NCBI GenBank assembly: GCA_045649265.1
Contig: JAZRPO010000030.1
Location: 1-29,041 of the forward strand
DNA from: SIG480 sp045649265
GTDB lineage: Bacteria; Bacillota; Clostridia; Oscillospirales; JAAYXM01
DNA: 29,041 nucleotides
Direction of reading: 5' to 3'
Shown here piece by piece: positions 1 to 7,425 of the stretch. Every line of letters starts with the position of its first letter. Positions within the stretch are counted from its first letter, which is position 1. Position numbers and translations under genes: made by a program. The notes beneath the pieces are model-generated. The model was not told the DNA's origin. It searched no databases and saw only the letters and a program-made list of their open reading frames with translations.

Positions 1-365
1 ACAACTATCAGCGTATGTGTAAACTCAGCGCTTCCGCCGTATGCAAGCTGAACTACGTCACCGGGGAGCATCTCTGATATATCAGCTTCCCTTCCATATG
101 GCCCGACGCCTTGATTCTGCGTGATGAACTCATAGAAGAATCTCACACTCGTCCACGACGGTGCGCGCAGCTCGGGTGATATGTAATACCACCCGAGCTG
201 CTGTGAAAAGTTCATGACCCCCGAGCCTGCATAAACACACTGCGATACGAAATTTGTGCAGTCCCCTCCGAGCTCATCGAAGTTATAGAACTGCGGATTT
301 CTGCGGAGTGCCCATCTTCTTGCATACCTGACAGCCGCAAGCCTGTTGTATTCCAAATAAACCAT
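1..365 (-). CDS. Amidase-domain (Amidase_6-like) protein, partial
   Basis: This is the N-terminal part (about 121 residues) of a protein that runs off the left edge of the window. I read it from the sequence; it resembles the putative amidase domain found in many clostridial proteins (Amidase_6, papain/NlpC-like fold). Visible landmarks are EYNRLAAVRYARRWAL near the start, GGDCTNFVSQC with the presumed catalytic Cys at about residue 36, a GWYY segment, and FTHT close to the window edge with the presumed catalytic His. No signal peptide is seen. The first ATG (363-365) directly abuts GGGAG, which is too close for a normal ribosome binding site. The in-frame TTG at 354-356 lies 9 bases after GGGAG and is probably the true start. 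A TATAAT at 392-397 could be a -10 element but has no good -35. The family assignment is fairly secure; the substrate is unknown. Confidence 0.72.
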   Translation of the reverse strand, partial: MVYLEYNRLAAVRYARRWALRRNPQFYNFDELGGDCTNFVSQCVYAGSGVMNFSQQLGWYYISPELRAPSWTSVRFFYEFITQNQGVGPYGREADISEMLPGDVVQLAYGGSAEFTHTLIV

Positions 366-428
366 CTCCCAGATTGTCGATATTTTAATTTATTATATGT
401 CGGCTTTGCGGGTAGCGTTACGAATTGG

Positions 429-467
429 AAAGAGGCTGTAACAAATTTAATTTGTTACAGCCTCTTT
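429..467 (-). terminator. Long hairpin downstream of the M20 peptidase gene
   Basis: A perfect inverted repeat with 19-bp arms is centred on 448, 15 bases past the stop of the minus-strand peptidase gene. The outer arm reads AAAGAGGCTGT, the same as in the terminator at 7351-7386. The U-run on the minus strand is short (the stem ends in UUU), so this may be a weak terminator or an RNA 3'-end stabiliser. No plus-strand gene ends here. Confidence 0.6.
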
Positions 468-481
468 TAGCTTTTAAATTT

Positions 482-1588
482 TCAGTCGTTTTCAAAGTCA
501 CGGATAACCGTTTCAACCAAATTATAGCCAATAAATATACTTTCTTTATCGACCCATTCTTCCCTTGTATGTGTTGCCTCTGTAAGACATCCGCCGATAG
601 TGACGGATGCAACTCCGAGAGAGAGCGGAATATTGCTGTCTGTCGAACCAGAAGTTGAGGGAGCCGGAATACCGGAGATTTTCTCGCAGATATTTCTGCA
701 GCGCTGTGTAAGCTCTTCAAGCGCTTTCTCGTCAACGCCCTTGCCGCAGGGACGAATCCCAAGAACTTCAACCTCTATGTCAAGCCCCGCATCACGATGC
801 TTCTTTATTACTGCTTCAAAGCTTCTTCTCATGGTCTCAATGCAGGAATGGTCATCAGAGCGGAACTCATAAAGCATTTCGGCACTCTGAGCGATTGTGT
901 TTACGGAGGTGCCGCCTGAGATTGTGCCGACATTGAAGGTGGTTTTTGAGTTGCCGACATGAGGAATTTCAATCTCATACAAATCACAGATAACTCTTGC
1001 AAGCTTTTCAATAGCATTCGGGTTTCCGAATGCGCCAAACGAGTGACCGCCGCAGGTTCTGAGCGTAATTTTATATCTCTCAGATCCAACTGCTTTGTTA
1101 ACTATATAGTTATAGCTGCCGTCAATCGAGATAACAGTTTTAACGCGCCCTGCAAAATCCGACATAATCTGCCTGATGCCTTTGAGGTTTCCAAGCCCTT
1201 CCTCGCAGGAATTCATCACAAGTAGCATACCATGCTTCGGAGAGAAGCCTTCCTTCACGAGCTTTCTCGCAATGAACATAAGCTGAACTGCATGGACTGT
1301 ATCGTCACCAATACCCGGAGCATGGATTTTTTCGCCATCGTCAAAATACGGAAGCTCCGTCAAATCAGGGAAAACAACATCAGTATGAGCAAGGAAAACA
1401 GAAAGGTTTTCACCCTCCGTATCCCCTATCGGAACAATAACATTTTTTGCCTCATCCGAATATGCCTTAACTCCGTTTTTTGCAAACCAATCAAGGCAAA
1501 GCGCAACGCGCTTGTCTTCCATTCCGCTCGGAGCAGGTGTCTTTGCCATTTTTTCCAGAATGTCAAGGAATTCCTTTTTATCTAACAT
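482..1588 (-). CDS. M20-family metallopeptidase
   Basis: A 368-residue zinc-dependent peptidase/amidohydrolase of the M20 family, probably a cytosolic di- or tripeptidase or deacylase. Metal-ligand motifs are in the expected order: HTD (H68, D70), GIGDD (about 93-97), the catalytic/ligand pair EE (129-130) in CEEGLGNLKG, a later STSGSTDSN, and a C-terminal THTREE His. The length is normal for M20 enzymes. I chose the ATG at 1586-1588 because ACGGAG lies 8 bases upstream; an ATG ten codons earlier has no ribosome binding site and sits against a hairpin. It follows the PrsA-like gene on the same strand and may be read from that promoter through the hairpin at 1619-1649. The exact substrate cannot be told from sequence; PepT-like aminotripeptidase activity is one possibility. 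Confidence 0.85.
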   Translation of the reverse strand: MLDKKEFLDILEKMAKTPAPSGMEDKRVALCLDWFAKNGVKAYSDEAKNVIVPIGDTEGENLSVFLAHTDVVFPDLTELPYFDDGEKIHAPGIGDDTVHAVQLMFIARKLVKEGFSPKHGMLLVMNSCEEGLGNLKGIRQIMSDFAGRVKTVISIDGSYNYIVNKAVGSERYKITLRTCGGHSFGAFGNPNAIEKLARVICDLYEIEIPHVGNSKTTFNVGTISGGTSVNTIAQSAEMLYEFRSDDHSCIETMRRSFEAVIKKHRDAGLDIEVEVLGIRPCGKGVDEKALEELTQRCRNICEKISGIPAPSTSGSTDSNIPLSLGVASVTIGGCLTEATHTREEWVDKESIFIGYNLVETVIRDFEND

Positions 1589-1618
1589 TTTTGCATCTCC
1601 GTTTCTTTTATAATCCAT

Positions 1619-1649
1619 AAATGAAGCCGTTTTTTAAACGGCTTCATTT
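1619..1649 (-). terminator. Hairpin between the foldase and peptidase genes
   Basis: An inverted repeat with arms of about 13 bp (AAATGAAGCCGTT and its complement) lies 16 bases beyond the foldase stop and just upstream of the peptidase gene. On the minus strand the stem ends in UUU and continues AUGG, so the U-run is weak. It may be a leaky terminator that lowers peptidase expression relative to the foldase, or a processing site. Confidence 0.45.
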
Positions 1650-1665
1650 TAAAAACTATTATAGA

Positions 1666-2790
1666 TTACTCAGCAGGGACAACCTCTGTGGTTTCTGTTT
1701 CTTCTGATTCAGCTTCGCCATGATCGTGCCCATCGCTCTCAGCCTCAATTCCTGCGCCGAGAGTCTTCTCAATACCTAAAATTTTATGAACATCTATTTT
1801 TTCTATCGGGATTTTATATTTAACTTTGATGTTCTCCATAACACTTCTTATCTGCTCCTGAAAAGCAAGCGTAGTAAAAAGCCCGACATATGTGTCAGAA
1901 TTCTCTGCAACATATTCTTCTGTAATCGGGAATCTCTTTATAATATGGAAGCCGTGAGTAGTTTTTACAACATCTGAAACGCCATTGACTGCAAGCGCAT
2001 TTGATGCTGTCGAAAACTCCTCAACCATCCGGGAGCCCTCAGGAGTGAAGCCATCCTTATCGAGAATATATCCCTCAGGATTTGACTCCATACCGGGGTC
2101 TTCACCAAATTCTTTGATGAGCTTGTCAAAGTCTTCTCCTGCCTTTGCGCGCTTTGCAATTCCTTCTGCCTTTGCACGCTTCTCTGCCTCATCCTCAGCG
2201 CCCTCTGAGCTTAAAACAAGAACATGCTTAACTCGGACATAGTCATTCATAAGCTTTGTTGCTACATCCTCAACCTTCGGAGCCAATGCTCCCTCTCCGG
2301 AGAAAAGCTCTGAATATACCTTTGAGTAGATGCTGGTAATTTCTGTAAGATAGTCGGTTGCAGCTTCTGTGGTTCCGTTTTCTCTGAGCTGAGCCAAAAA
2401 CTGGCGTTTTCCACCTGCTTCTTCAATCTGGGACTGCTTATCTGCCTCAAGCGCAGCTTTCTCTTCATCGGTAAGCCCAAGACCGTTCTGCTCTGCGATA
2501 ATCCTGGCAGCCTCCAACTCGCAAAGAATGCTTTCTGCATATTGCTTTAAGATGTCAGCACCTGTCATATTCTCGCCTAACTGCACATCCAGAATCTCTC
2601 TGAGCATAACGCCGTTCTGGTTATAAAACGAAGATTCTGCAAGAGCAAGTGCCGAAGAATAGATGTCTTCTGAAATGTTTTTGCCGTCAACAGTCAAAAT
2701 TGTTTTGCCGTCAAAAAGGCTGCACCCTGAAAACAGCGAGCACAACATAACAACAGCCATAACAAGTGCTAAAAACTTTGTTTTTTTCAT
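1666..2790 (-). CDS. PrsA-like foldase lipoprotein (parvulin-type peptidyl-prolyl isomerase)
   Basis: A 374-residue extracytoplasmic folding factor. Residues 1-23 form a lipoprotein signal peptide: MKKTK, a hydrophobic core, then LFSGC with C23 as the lipidated residue. A SurA/PrsA-type N-terminal helical chaperone region follows. The PpiC/parvulin domain starts near RVKHVLV, about residue 185, and includes GEDFDKLIKEFGEDPG and the typical THGFHIIKR. The C-terminus is a hydrophilic His/Glu-rich tail (HDHGEAESEETETTE). I chose the ATG at 2788-2790 because GGGAG precedes it by 9 bases; an upstream in-frame ATG at 2808 lacks a site. Its own promoter is at 2830-2858. The protein would be anchored on the outer face of the membrane and assist folding of secreted proteins. 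The family is certain; assignment as the true prsA orthologue is not. Confidence 0.9.
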   Translation of the reverse strand: MKKTKFLALVMAVVMLCSLFSGCSLFDGKTILTVDGKNISEDIYSSALALAESSFYNQNGVMLREILDVQLGENMTGADILKQYAESILCELEAARIIAEQNGLGLTDEEKAALEADKQSQIEEAGGKRQFLAQLRENGTTEAATDYLTEITSIYSKVYSELFSGEGALAPKVEDVATKLMNDYVRVKHVLVLSSEGAEDEAEKRAKAEGIAKRAKAGEDFDKLIKEFGEDPGMESNPEGYILDKDGFTPEGSRMVEEFSTASNALAVNGVSDVVKTTHGFHIIKRFPITEEYVAENSDTYVGLFTTLAFQEQIRSVMENIKVKYKIPIEKIDVHKILGIEKTLGAGIEAESDGHDHGEAESEETETTEVVPAE

Positions 2791-2829
2791 ATTATCTGTC
2801 TCCCTCATAACTTTTCATTCTAATAAGTT

Positions 2830-2858
2830 ATTATATCAAAACGACAAAACTATTGCAA
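2830..2858 (-). promoter_or_regulatory. Sigma-A type promoter of the foldase gene
   Basis: TTGCAA (2853-2858) and TATAAT (2830-2835) are separated by 17 bases on the minus strand, 40 bases upstream of the foldase ATG. Confidence 0.7.
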
Positions 2859-2920
2859 ATGAAAAAATTGTAAACAAATTATGTGCAAAGTAAGCTACAA
2901 CGAAGAAAACTTATGCTTAA

Positions 2921-4300
2921 TCAGAACTCTATTTTCTTTTCTATGTATGCTGCAAGGTCTGCGATTGCAATCCTCTCCTGCTGCATGGTGTCCCTGTCGC
3001 GAACGGTTACGCAACCGTCTTCTTCACTTTCGAAGTCATATGTGATGCAGAGCGGAGTTCCTATCTCATCCTGACGGCGATAGCGTTTTCCGATTGAGCC
3101 TGCGTCATCAAAATCAATCATAAACTTCTTTGCAAGGTCTGCATATACCTCGCCTGCCTTCTCAGAAAGCTTCTTTGAAAGCGGGAGAATTGCTGCCTTG
3201 AACGGAGCAAGATACGGATGAAGGCGAAGAACAACTCTGACGTCGTTCTTTTCTGCGTCAACAACTTCCTCATCATATGCTTCGCAGAGGAAGGCAAGCG
3301 CAACACGGTCTGCGCCGAGTGACGGCTCAACAACATACGGAACATACTTTTCGTTTGTCTCAGCATCAAAGAACTCCATATTCTCGCCGGAATGGGTCTG
3401 ATGTGCTTTGAGGTCAAAGTCTGTTCTGTCAGCATTGCCCCAGAGCTCGCCCCAACCAAACGGGAAAAGGAACTCGATGTCGGTTGTAGCATTGGAATAG
3501 TGAGAAAGCTCCTCCTGCTCATGGTCGCGAAGTTTAAGGTTCTCGCTCTTTATGCCGAGTGAAAGAAGGAAGTTTTCGCAATAATCCTTCCAGTATTTAA
3601 ACCAGTCAAGGTCTGTACCCGGGCGGCAGAAGAATTCAAGCTCCATCTGCTCAAACTCGCGGGTGCGGAAGGTGAAGTTTCCGGGAGTAATTTCATTTCT
3701 GAATGACTTTCCTATCTGAGCAACGCCGAAAGGCATCTTTTTTCTTGTTGTGCGCGCAATGTTCTTGAAATCAACAAAAATACCCTGCGCTGTCTCAGGA
3801 CGAAGATAAAGCTCATTTTTTGCATCCTCCGTAACTCCCTGATATGTTTTGAACATAAGATTGAACTTTCTGATGTCCGTAAAATTGCGCTTTCCGCAAT
3901 CAGGGCAGCAGATGTTGTTGTCTTCAATATACTTTGCCATTTCCTCGAAGCTCCAGCCTGCGGGGTTAACGCCCGTATCCTCAATGAGCTTATCTGCGCG
4001 GTGGCGGGTTTTGCATTCCTTACAGTCCATAAGCGGGTCTGAAAATCCACCTACATGGCCCGAGGCAACCCATACCTGCGGATTCATGAGAATCGCGCTG
4101 TCAAGGCCTACGTTATACGGAGACTCCTGGACGAACTTCTTCCACCAGGCGCGCTTTACGTTGTTCTTGAATTCAACACCCAACGGGCCGTAGTCCCACG
4201 TGTTTGCAAGACCGCCGTAGATTTCGCTGCCGCTGTAAACAAATCCGCGCCCTTTGCAGAGAGAAACGATTTTGTCCATTGTCTTTTCTGAGTTTTTCAT
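2921..4300 (-). CDS. glyS: Glycyl-tRNA synthetase, alpha2 type
   Basis: A 459-residue class II aminoacyl-tRNA synthetase that charges tRNA-Gly, of the single-chain homodimeric type. Seen in order: VYSGSEIYGGLANTWDYGPLG (residues 21-41, typical of this enzyme), a CxxC...CxxC zinc-knuckle-like pair at 93-96 and 132-135, motif 2 with FRNEITP at about 200-206 followed by FRTREFEQ, the HYSNATTDIEF segment, and motif 3 around GADRVALAFL at 329-338. The C-terminal anticodon-binding domain follows (LHPYLAPFKAAILPL...). The length matches the bacterial alpha2 family. The start is preceded by AAAGGA about 10 bases upstream. A promoter at 4356-4384 gives a leader of only about 50 bases, too short for a T-box. 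A terminator separates it from clpC. Confidence 0.97.
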   Translation of the reverse strand: MKNSEKTMDKIVSLCKGRGFVYSGSEIYGGLANTWDYGPLGVEFKNNVKRAWWKKFVQESPYNVGLDSAILMNPQVWVASGHVGGFSDPLMDCKECKTRHRADKLIEDTGVNPAGWSFEEMAKYIEDNNICCPDCGKRNFTDIRKFNLMFKTYQGVTEDAKNELYLRPETAQGIFVDFKNIARTTRKKMPFGVAQIGKSFRNEITPGNFTFRTREFEQMELEFFCRPGTDLDWFKYWKDYCENFLLSLGIKSENLKLRDHEQEELSHYSNATTDIEFLFPFGWGELWGNADRTDFDLKAHQTHSGENMEFFDAETNEKYVPYVVEPSLGADRVALAFLCEAYDEEVVDAEKNDVRVVLRLHPYLAPFKAAILPLSKKLSEKAGEVYADLAKKFMIDFDDAGSIGKRYRRQDEIGTPLCITYDFESEEDGCVTVRDRDTMQQERIAIADLAAYIEKKIEF

Positions 4301-4355
4301 GTTTCATCTTTCCTTTATAAAGCATTTAAAATGCAGTTATTTACAATTAGTGATA

Positions 4356-4384
4356 ATTATACCACAAAATACGCCGTAATACAA
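4356..4384 (-). promoter_or_regulatory. Promoter of glyS
   Basis: TTGTAT (4379-4384) and a perfect TATAAT (4356-4361) are separated by 17 bases on the minus strand. The predicted transcript starts near 4349, about 50 bases before the glyS ATG. The rest of the 259-base gap between glyS and clpC, outside the clpC terminator, shows nothing recognisable. Confidence 0.65.
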
Positions 4385-4511
4385 TACAAAACTGATGCGA
4401 ATTTCAAAAATAATTGTTATGTCCAGAAAAGATTTATTGCAAAAAAAGCGTACAATACATCCGTTTATATGCCTCATTTAAAACTTATGCCTTTTTCTTC
4501 ATTGTGAGCAT

Positions 4512-4537
4512 AAAAAAGAGCGGAGACGCTTCTCCGC
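4512..4537 (-). terminator. Intrinsic terminator of clpC
   Basis: On the minus strand a 7-bp stem GCGGAGA/TCTCCGC (4520-4526 with 4531-4537, 4-base loop) is followed by CTCTTTTTT. It lies 23 bases after the clpC stop codon. Confidence 0.85.
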
Positions 4538-4559
4538 CCGAAAGAGTGTTATCTTCTTT

Positions 4560-6989
4560 TTATCCCAGCTCTTCTATTTTAATTTTCTCATCAGCCAGAG
4601 AAATTCTGACCTTGCTTCTGCACCTGCTTCGCAGGCAGATGCTTGCAAGCTCATCTTCAATCTCAGCTGAAACTGTTTTTCTCAGCTCACGCGCGCCATA
4701 TGGGCTGTGTTTGCTCTTTTTTGCTATAAAGTCCCGTACAGCTTCGTCAACACTCAGCTCGATTCCCTTTTTTTCTGCGCGCAAAATGAGTTTTTCAAGC
4801 ATTGTATCAAGTATTCCTCTTAAATCCTTCACGCTGAGTTTTGAAAAAACTATAACTTCGTCAATTCTTCCCACAAGCTCAGGCTTCATTATCTTTTTTA
4901 CTTCTCCGTCAACTGCCTTCTTCATCTTCAAAAACTCATCTTTTTCGCTTTCCTCTAAGAAACCGACGGGAGACGAGCTTATTTTGTCTGCACCTATGTT
5001 TGATGTCATTATTACTACCGTGTTTTTAAAATCCGAGCGCCTGCCGTGAGAGTCCGAAAGTGTTCCGTTTTCAAGTATTTGCAATAACAGGTTAAACACC
5101 TCGGGATGTGCCTTTTCTATTTCGTCAAACAGTATAACTGAATACGGTGCTTTTCTTACTTTATCAACAAGGCTTTCTCCATCCTCATAGCCTATATAGC
5201 CGGGAGGCGCACCTATCAGCTTTGAAACGGCATGCTTCTCCATATATTCTGACATATCTATACGTATCAATTTTTCCGCGCCATCAAACATACACTCTGC
5301 AAGAGCAGTGGCAAGCTTTGTTTTTCCTACTCCGGTCGGCCCTGCGAACAGAAATGATCCTATGGGCCGATTTTCGTCAGAAATTCCGCACCTTGACCTT
5401 CTGATGGCTCCCGCTACTGTACGAATTGCGTGTGGCTGCCCGATAACCCTTTTTGAAAGCTCCTCCTGAAGGGCGAGAATCCGCTCCCCCTCATCCTTGG
5501 TGATTCCCGATGCAGGAATCCCCGTCTGCTCGCTTACTACAAGTGCTACATCTTCACTGCAAATTTCATTTTCCTCTTCCGAAAGGCGCTTCTGCTGATT
5601 TTGTAAATCCAGAAGCTCACGAAGCAGCTTTTCCTCCTGCTCCTTGTAACACGCCGCTTGGCCGAATTTTTCTTCGCCTATGCACATTCTTTTCTTCTCT
5701 GTTGTCTTCGAAAGCTCGTCACGAAGTCTTTCCATATCCGGAGGAGGGCTTGACCGCTCTATTCTTTTCTTGCTCAGAGCCTCGTCAATTAAATCTATTG
5801 CTTTGTCCGGAAGAAATCTGTCTGTTATATACCTTTTTGAAAGTGATACGGCGCTTTTAATTGCATCGTCACAGATTTTACAACCGTGGTGAGCGACATA
5901 TTTTTCGGAAAGGCCCTTTATTATCTCAAAGCACTCGCGCTCTGACGGTTCATAAATCGCAACTGTCTGGAATCTCCGTTGAAGCGCAGCGTCTTTTTCT
6001 ATATATTTTCGATATTCACCGAAGGTAGTTGCTCCGATTATCTGCACTTCGCGCCTTGAAAGCGCAGGTTTTAAAATGTTTGCCGCATCAATTGCTCCCT
6101 CTGCCGCGCCTGCACCTACAATTGTGTGAATTTCGTCTATAAACAAAATTATGTTCCCGGCCCGAATGACCTCCGAAAACATTGTCTTTATTCTCTCCTC
6201 AAACTCACCACGGTATTTTGTACCCGCAACCACTGTTGAAATATCTACTGAATATATTTTTTTGTCCGAAAGCGGCTCCGGAACCTTACCGCTCGCAATT
6301 CTCATGGCAAGCCCCTCGACAAGCGCGGTTTTTCCGACACCTGCATCTCCAAGGAGAACAGGATTGTTCTTAGTGCGGCGGCACAAAATCCTTATCATTC
6401 TGTCAAGCTCTTTTTCTCTGCCTATGACAGGATCAAAGCGCCCCTCTGACGAAAGCGCGCACATATCTCTGCCAAAGCTCTTTAAGGTTTTCAGCTCACC
6501 CCGTTCCTTCATAGCACGCGCAGCATCTGCCTTTTTTAAATCTCCCTCGTGCTCACCGCCAATTGAAAGAAGCACTGAGTTGAGCTTTTCTTTATTGACA
6601 TTAAGGTTTTTAAGTATCTTTGACGCAGAGCTTTCCTCCTCCCTCAGGATACCCAGCATAAGATGCTCTTCGCCTATAAAGCTTTTTCCTTGACTTGCCG
6701 CAATCATTTGTGCTTCCTTTACTATTCTTCGTGCGCAGGGGGTTAGCCCCTGCGGCGTTGCATATGACTTTGCGCCTTTTCCTATCCGGTAACATATCAT
6801 TTTAAAAATTTCCTTTTGTGTTGCACCGGCATTTTCAAGCGCAGGCGCTGTTTTCCCCTCGCCGGAGCGAGAGAGCGCAAGCAAAATATGCTCACTTCCT
6901 ACATAGCCATGCCCAAGACTTGCAGCACACTCGTGAGCATGTTTGAGCACAACCTCTGCTTGTAATGTAAATCTGTTTTCAAAAAACAT
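4560..6989 (-). CDS. clpC: ClpC-type ATP-dependent Clp protease ATP-binding subunit
   Basis: An 809-residue AAA+ unfoldase that would feed proteins to ClpP. Domain order: double Clp-N repeat (about 1-145); D1 with Walker A GDAGVGKT at 214-221 and Walker B IILFIDE at 280-286; a short coiled M domain with a UVR-like stretch (about 415-470); D2 with Walker A GPTGVGKT at 550-557 and Walker B VILFDE near 618-623; a VGF tripeptide at 675-677 fitting the ClpP-docking loop; and the C-terminal small domain. The ATG at 6987-6989 is chosen because GGAGG lies 5 bases upstream; an earlier in-frame ATG at 7031 has none. It stands alone: no ctsR, mcsA or mcsB lies beside it, and no CtsR heptad repeat or complete CIRCE element is seen upstream. 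Confidence 0.95.
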   Translation of the reverse strand: MFFENRFTLQAEVVLKHAHECAASLGHGYVGSEHILLALSRSGEGKTAPALENAGATQKEIFKMICYRIGKGAKSYATPQGLTPCARRIVKEAQMIAASQGKSFIGEEHLMLGILREEESSASKILKNLNVNKEKLNSVLLSIGGEHEGDLKKADAARAMKERGELKTLKSFGRDMCALSSEGRFDPVIGREKELDRMIRILCRRTKNNPVLLGDAGVGKTALVEGLAMRIASGKVPEPLSDKKIYSVDISTVVAGTKYRGEFEERIKTMFSEVIRAGNIILFIDEIHTIVGAGAAEGAIDAANILKPALSRREVQIIGATTFGEYRKYIEKDAALQRRFQTVAIYEPSERECFEIIKGLSEKYVAHHGCKICDDAIKSAVSLSKRYITDRFLPDKAIDLIDEALSKKRIERSSPPPDMERLRDELSKTTEKKRMCIGEEKFGQAACYKEQEEKLLRELLDLQNQQKRLSEEENEICSEDVALVVSEQTGIPASGITKDEGERILALQEELSKRVIGQPHAIRTVAGAIRRSRCGISDENRPIGSFLFAGPTGVGKTKLATALAECMFDGAEKLIRIDMSEYMEKHAVSKLIGAPPGYIGYEDGESLVDKVRKAPYSVILFDEIEKAHPEVFNLLLQILENGTLSDSHGRRSDFKNTVVIMTSNIGADKISSSPVGFLEESEKDEFLKMKKAVDGEVKKIMKPELVGRIDEVIVFSKLSVKDLRGILDTMLEKLILRAEKKGIELSVDEAVRDFIAKKSKHSPYGARELRKTVSAEIEDELASICLRSRCRSKVRISLADEKIKIEELG

Positions 6990-7045
6990 TTGCGCCTCCG
7001 AAAATTTGTTTTCCAAAAACAGTATTCCCATTTTTTTATTTTTTT

Positions 7046-7075
7046 AGTATTCAACAAATTTTGTGCTAATTCCAA
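7046..7075 (-). promoter_or_regulatory. Probable promoter of clpC
   Basis: TTGGAA (7070-7075) and AATACT (7046-7051) are separated by 18 bases on the minus strand, about 57 bases before the chosen clpC start, in a very AT-rich region. It is divergent from the ferredoxin promoter at 7110-7138. Confidence 0.42.
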
Positions 7076-7109
7076 AATTTTAAAAAATAAAATTTTTTTA
7101 GTTTTCCCA

Positions 7110-7138
7110 TTGATTTTTTTTTTATTCATTGCTACAAT
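7110..7138 (+). promoter_or_regulatory. Promoter of the ferredoxin gene
   Basis: TTGATT (7110-7115) and TACAAT (7133-7138) are separated by 17 bases. GGAGG at 7156-7160 is the ribosome binding site, 9 bases before the ATG. Confidence 0.7.
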
Positions 7139-7169
7139 ATAAACATCAAATACTTGGAGGTGTTTTTTC

Positions 7170-7340
7170 ATGGCATATGTAATTAGTGATGAGTGCATCC
7201 AGTGCGGTGCTTGCGCTGCCGAATGTCCCGTAGGCTGCATTTCCGAAGGCGATACAAAATACATTATCGACAAGGATGCTTGTGCAGAGTGCGGTGCTTG
7301 CGCTTCTACTTGCCCTGTTGAGGCTATAAGCGCTGAGTAA
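7170..7340 (+). CDS. 2[4Fe-4S] clostridial-type ferredoxin
   Basis: A 56-residue electron carrier with two tetranuclear iron-sulfur clusters, a typical cytosolic low-potential donor in anaerobes. Two CxxCxxCxxxCP motifs are complete: C9, C12, C15, C19 (CIQCGACAAECP) and C38, C41, C44, C48 (CAECGACASTCP). One extra Cys is at 23. The length and internal pseudo-twofold repeat match the clostridial ferredoxin family. The ATG at 7170-7172 follows TTGGAGGTG at ideal spacing. The gene is monocistronic, bounded by its own promoter (7110-7138) and a strong terminator (7351-7388), which suggests a stable, abundant transcript. Its redox partner cannot be told from this window. Confidence 0.97.
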   Translation: MAYVISDECIQCGACAAECPVGCISEGDTKYIIDKDACAECGACASTCPVEAISAE

Positions 7341-7350
7341 TTTTTAAACC

Positions 7351-7388
7351 AAAAGAGGCTGTGGGTTTCAACCCACAGCCTCTTTTTT
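7351..7388 (+). terminator. Strong terminator, shared by convergent genes
   Basis: An inverted repeat of 16-17 bp arms (AAAAGAGGCTGTGGGTT and complement, 7351-7386) starts 11 bases after the ferredoxin stop and ends in a run of six T. On the minus strand it also ends in TTTT, so it can serve the convergent gamma-lyase gene that stops at 7426. Confidence 0.92.
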
Positions 7389-7425
7389 ACATACAGTATG
7401 TCATTTACGGAAAATGCCGCCTTTT

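Noticed and set aside
1650..1700. TATAAT on the minus strand at the end of the foldase gene as a promoter for the M20 peptidase
   Set aside because: No -35 is found at 16-18 bases, and the hairpin at 1619-1649 lies between it and the gene.
6151..6693. 180-codon open frame on the plus strand opposite clpC
   Set aside because: It has no ribosome binding site or recognisable protein, and it mirrors a highly conserved coding region on the other strand.
7063..7069. TTAGCAC on the minus strand upstream of clpC, like half of a CIRCE element
   Set aside because: The second half (GAGTGCTAA) is missing at the required 9-base distance, so it is a chance match in AT-rich DNA.
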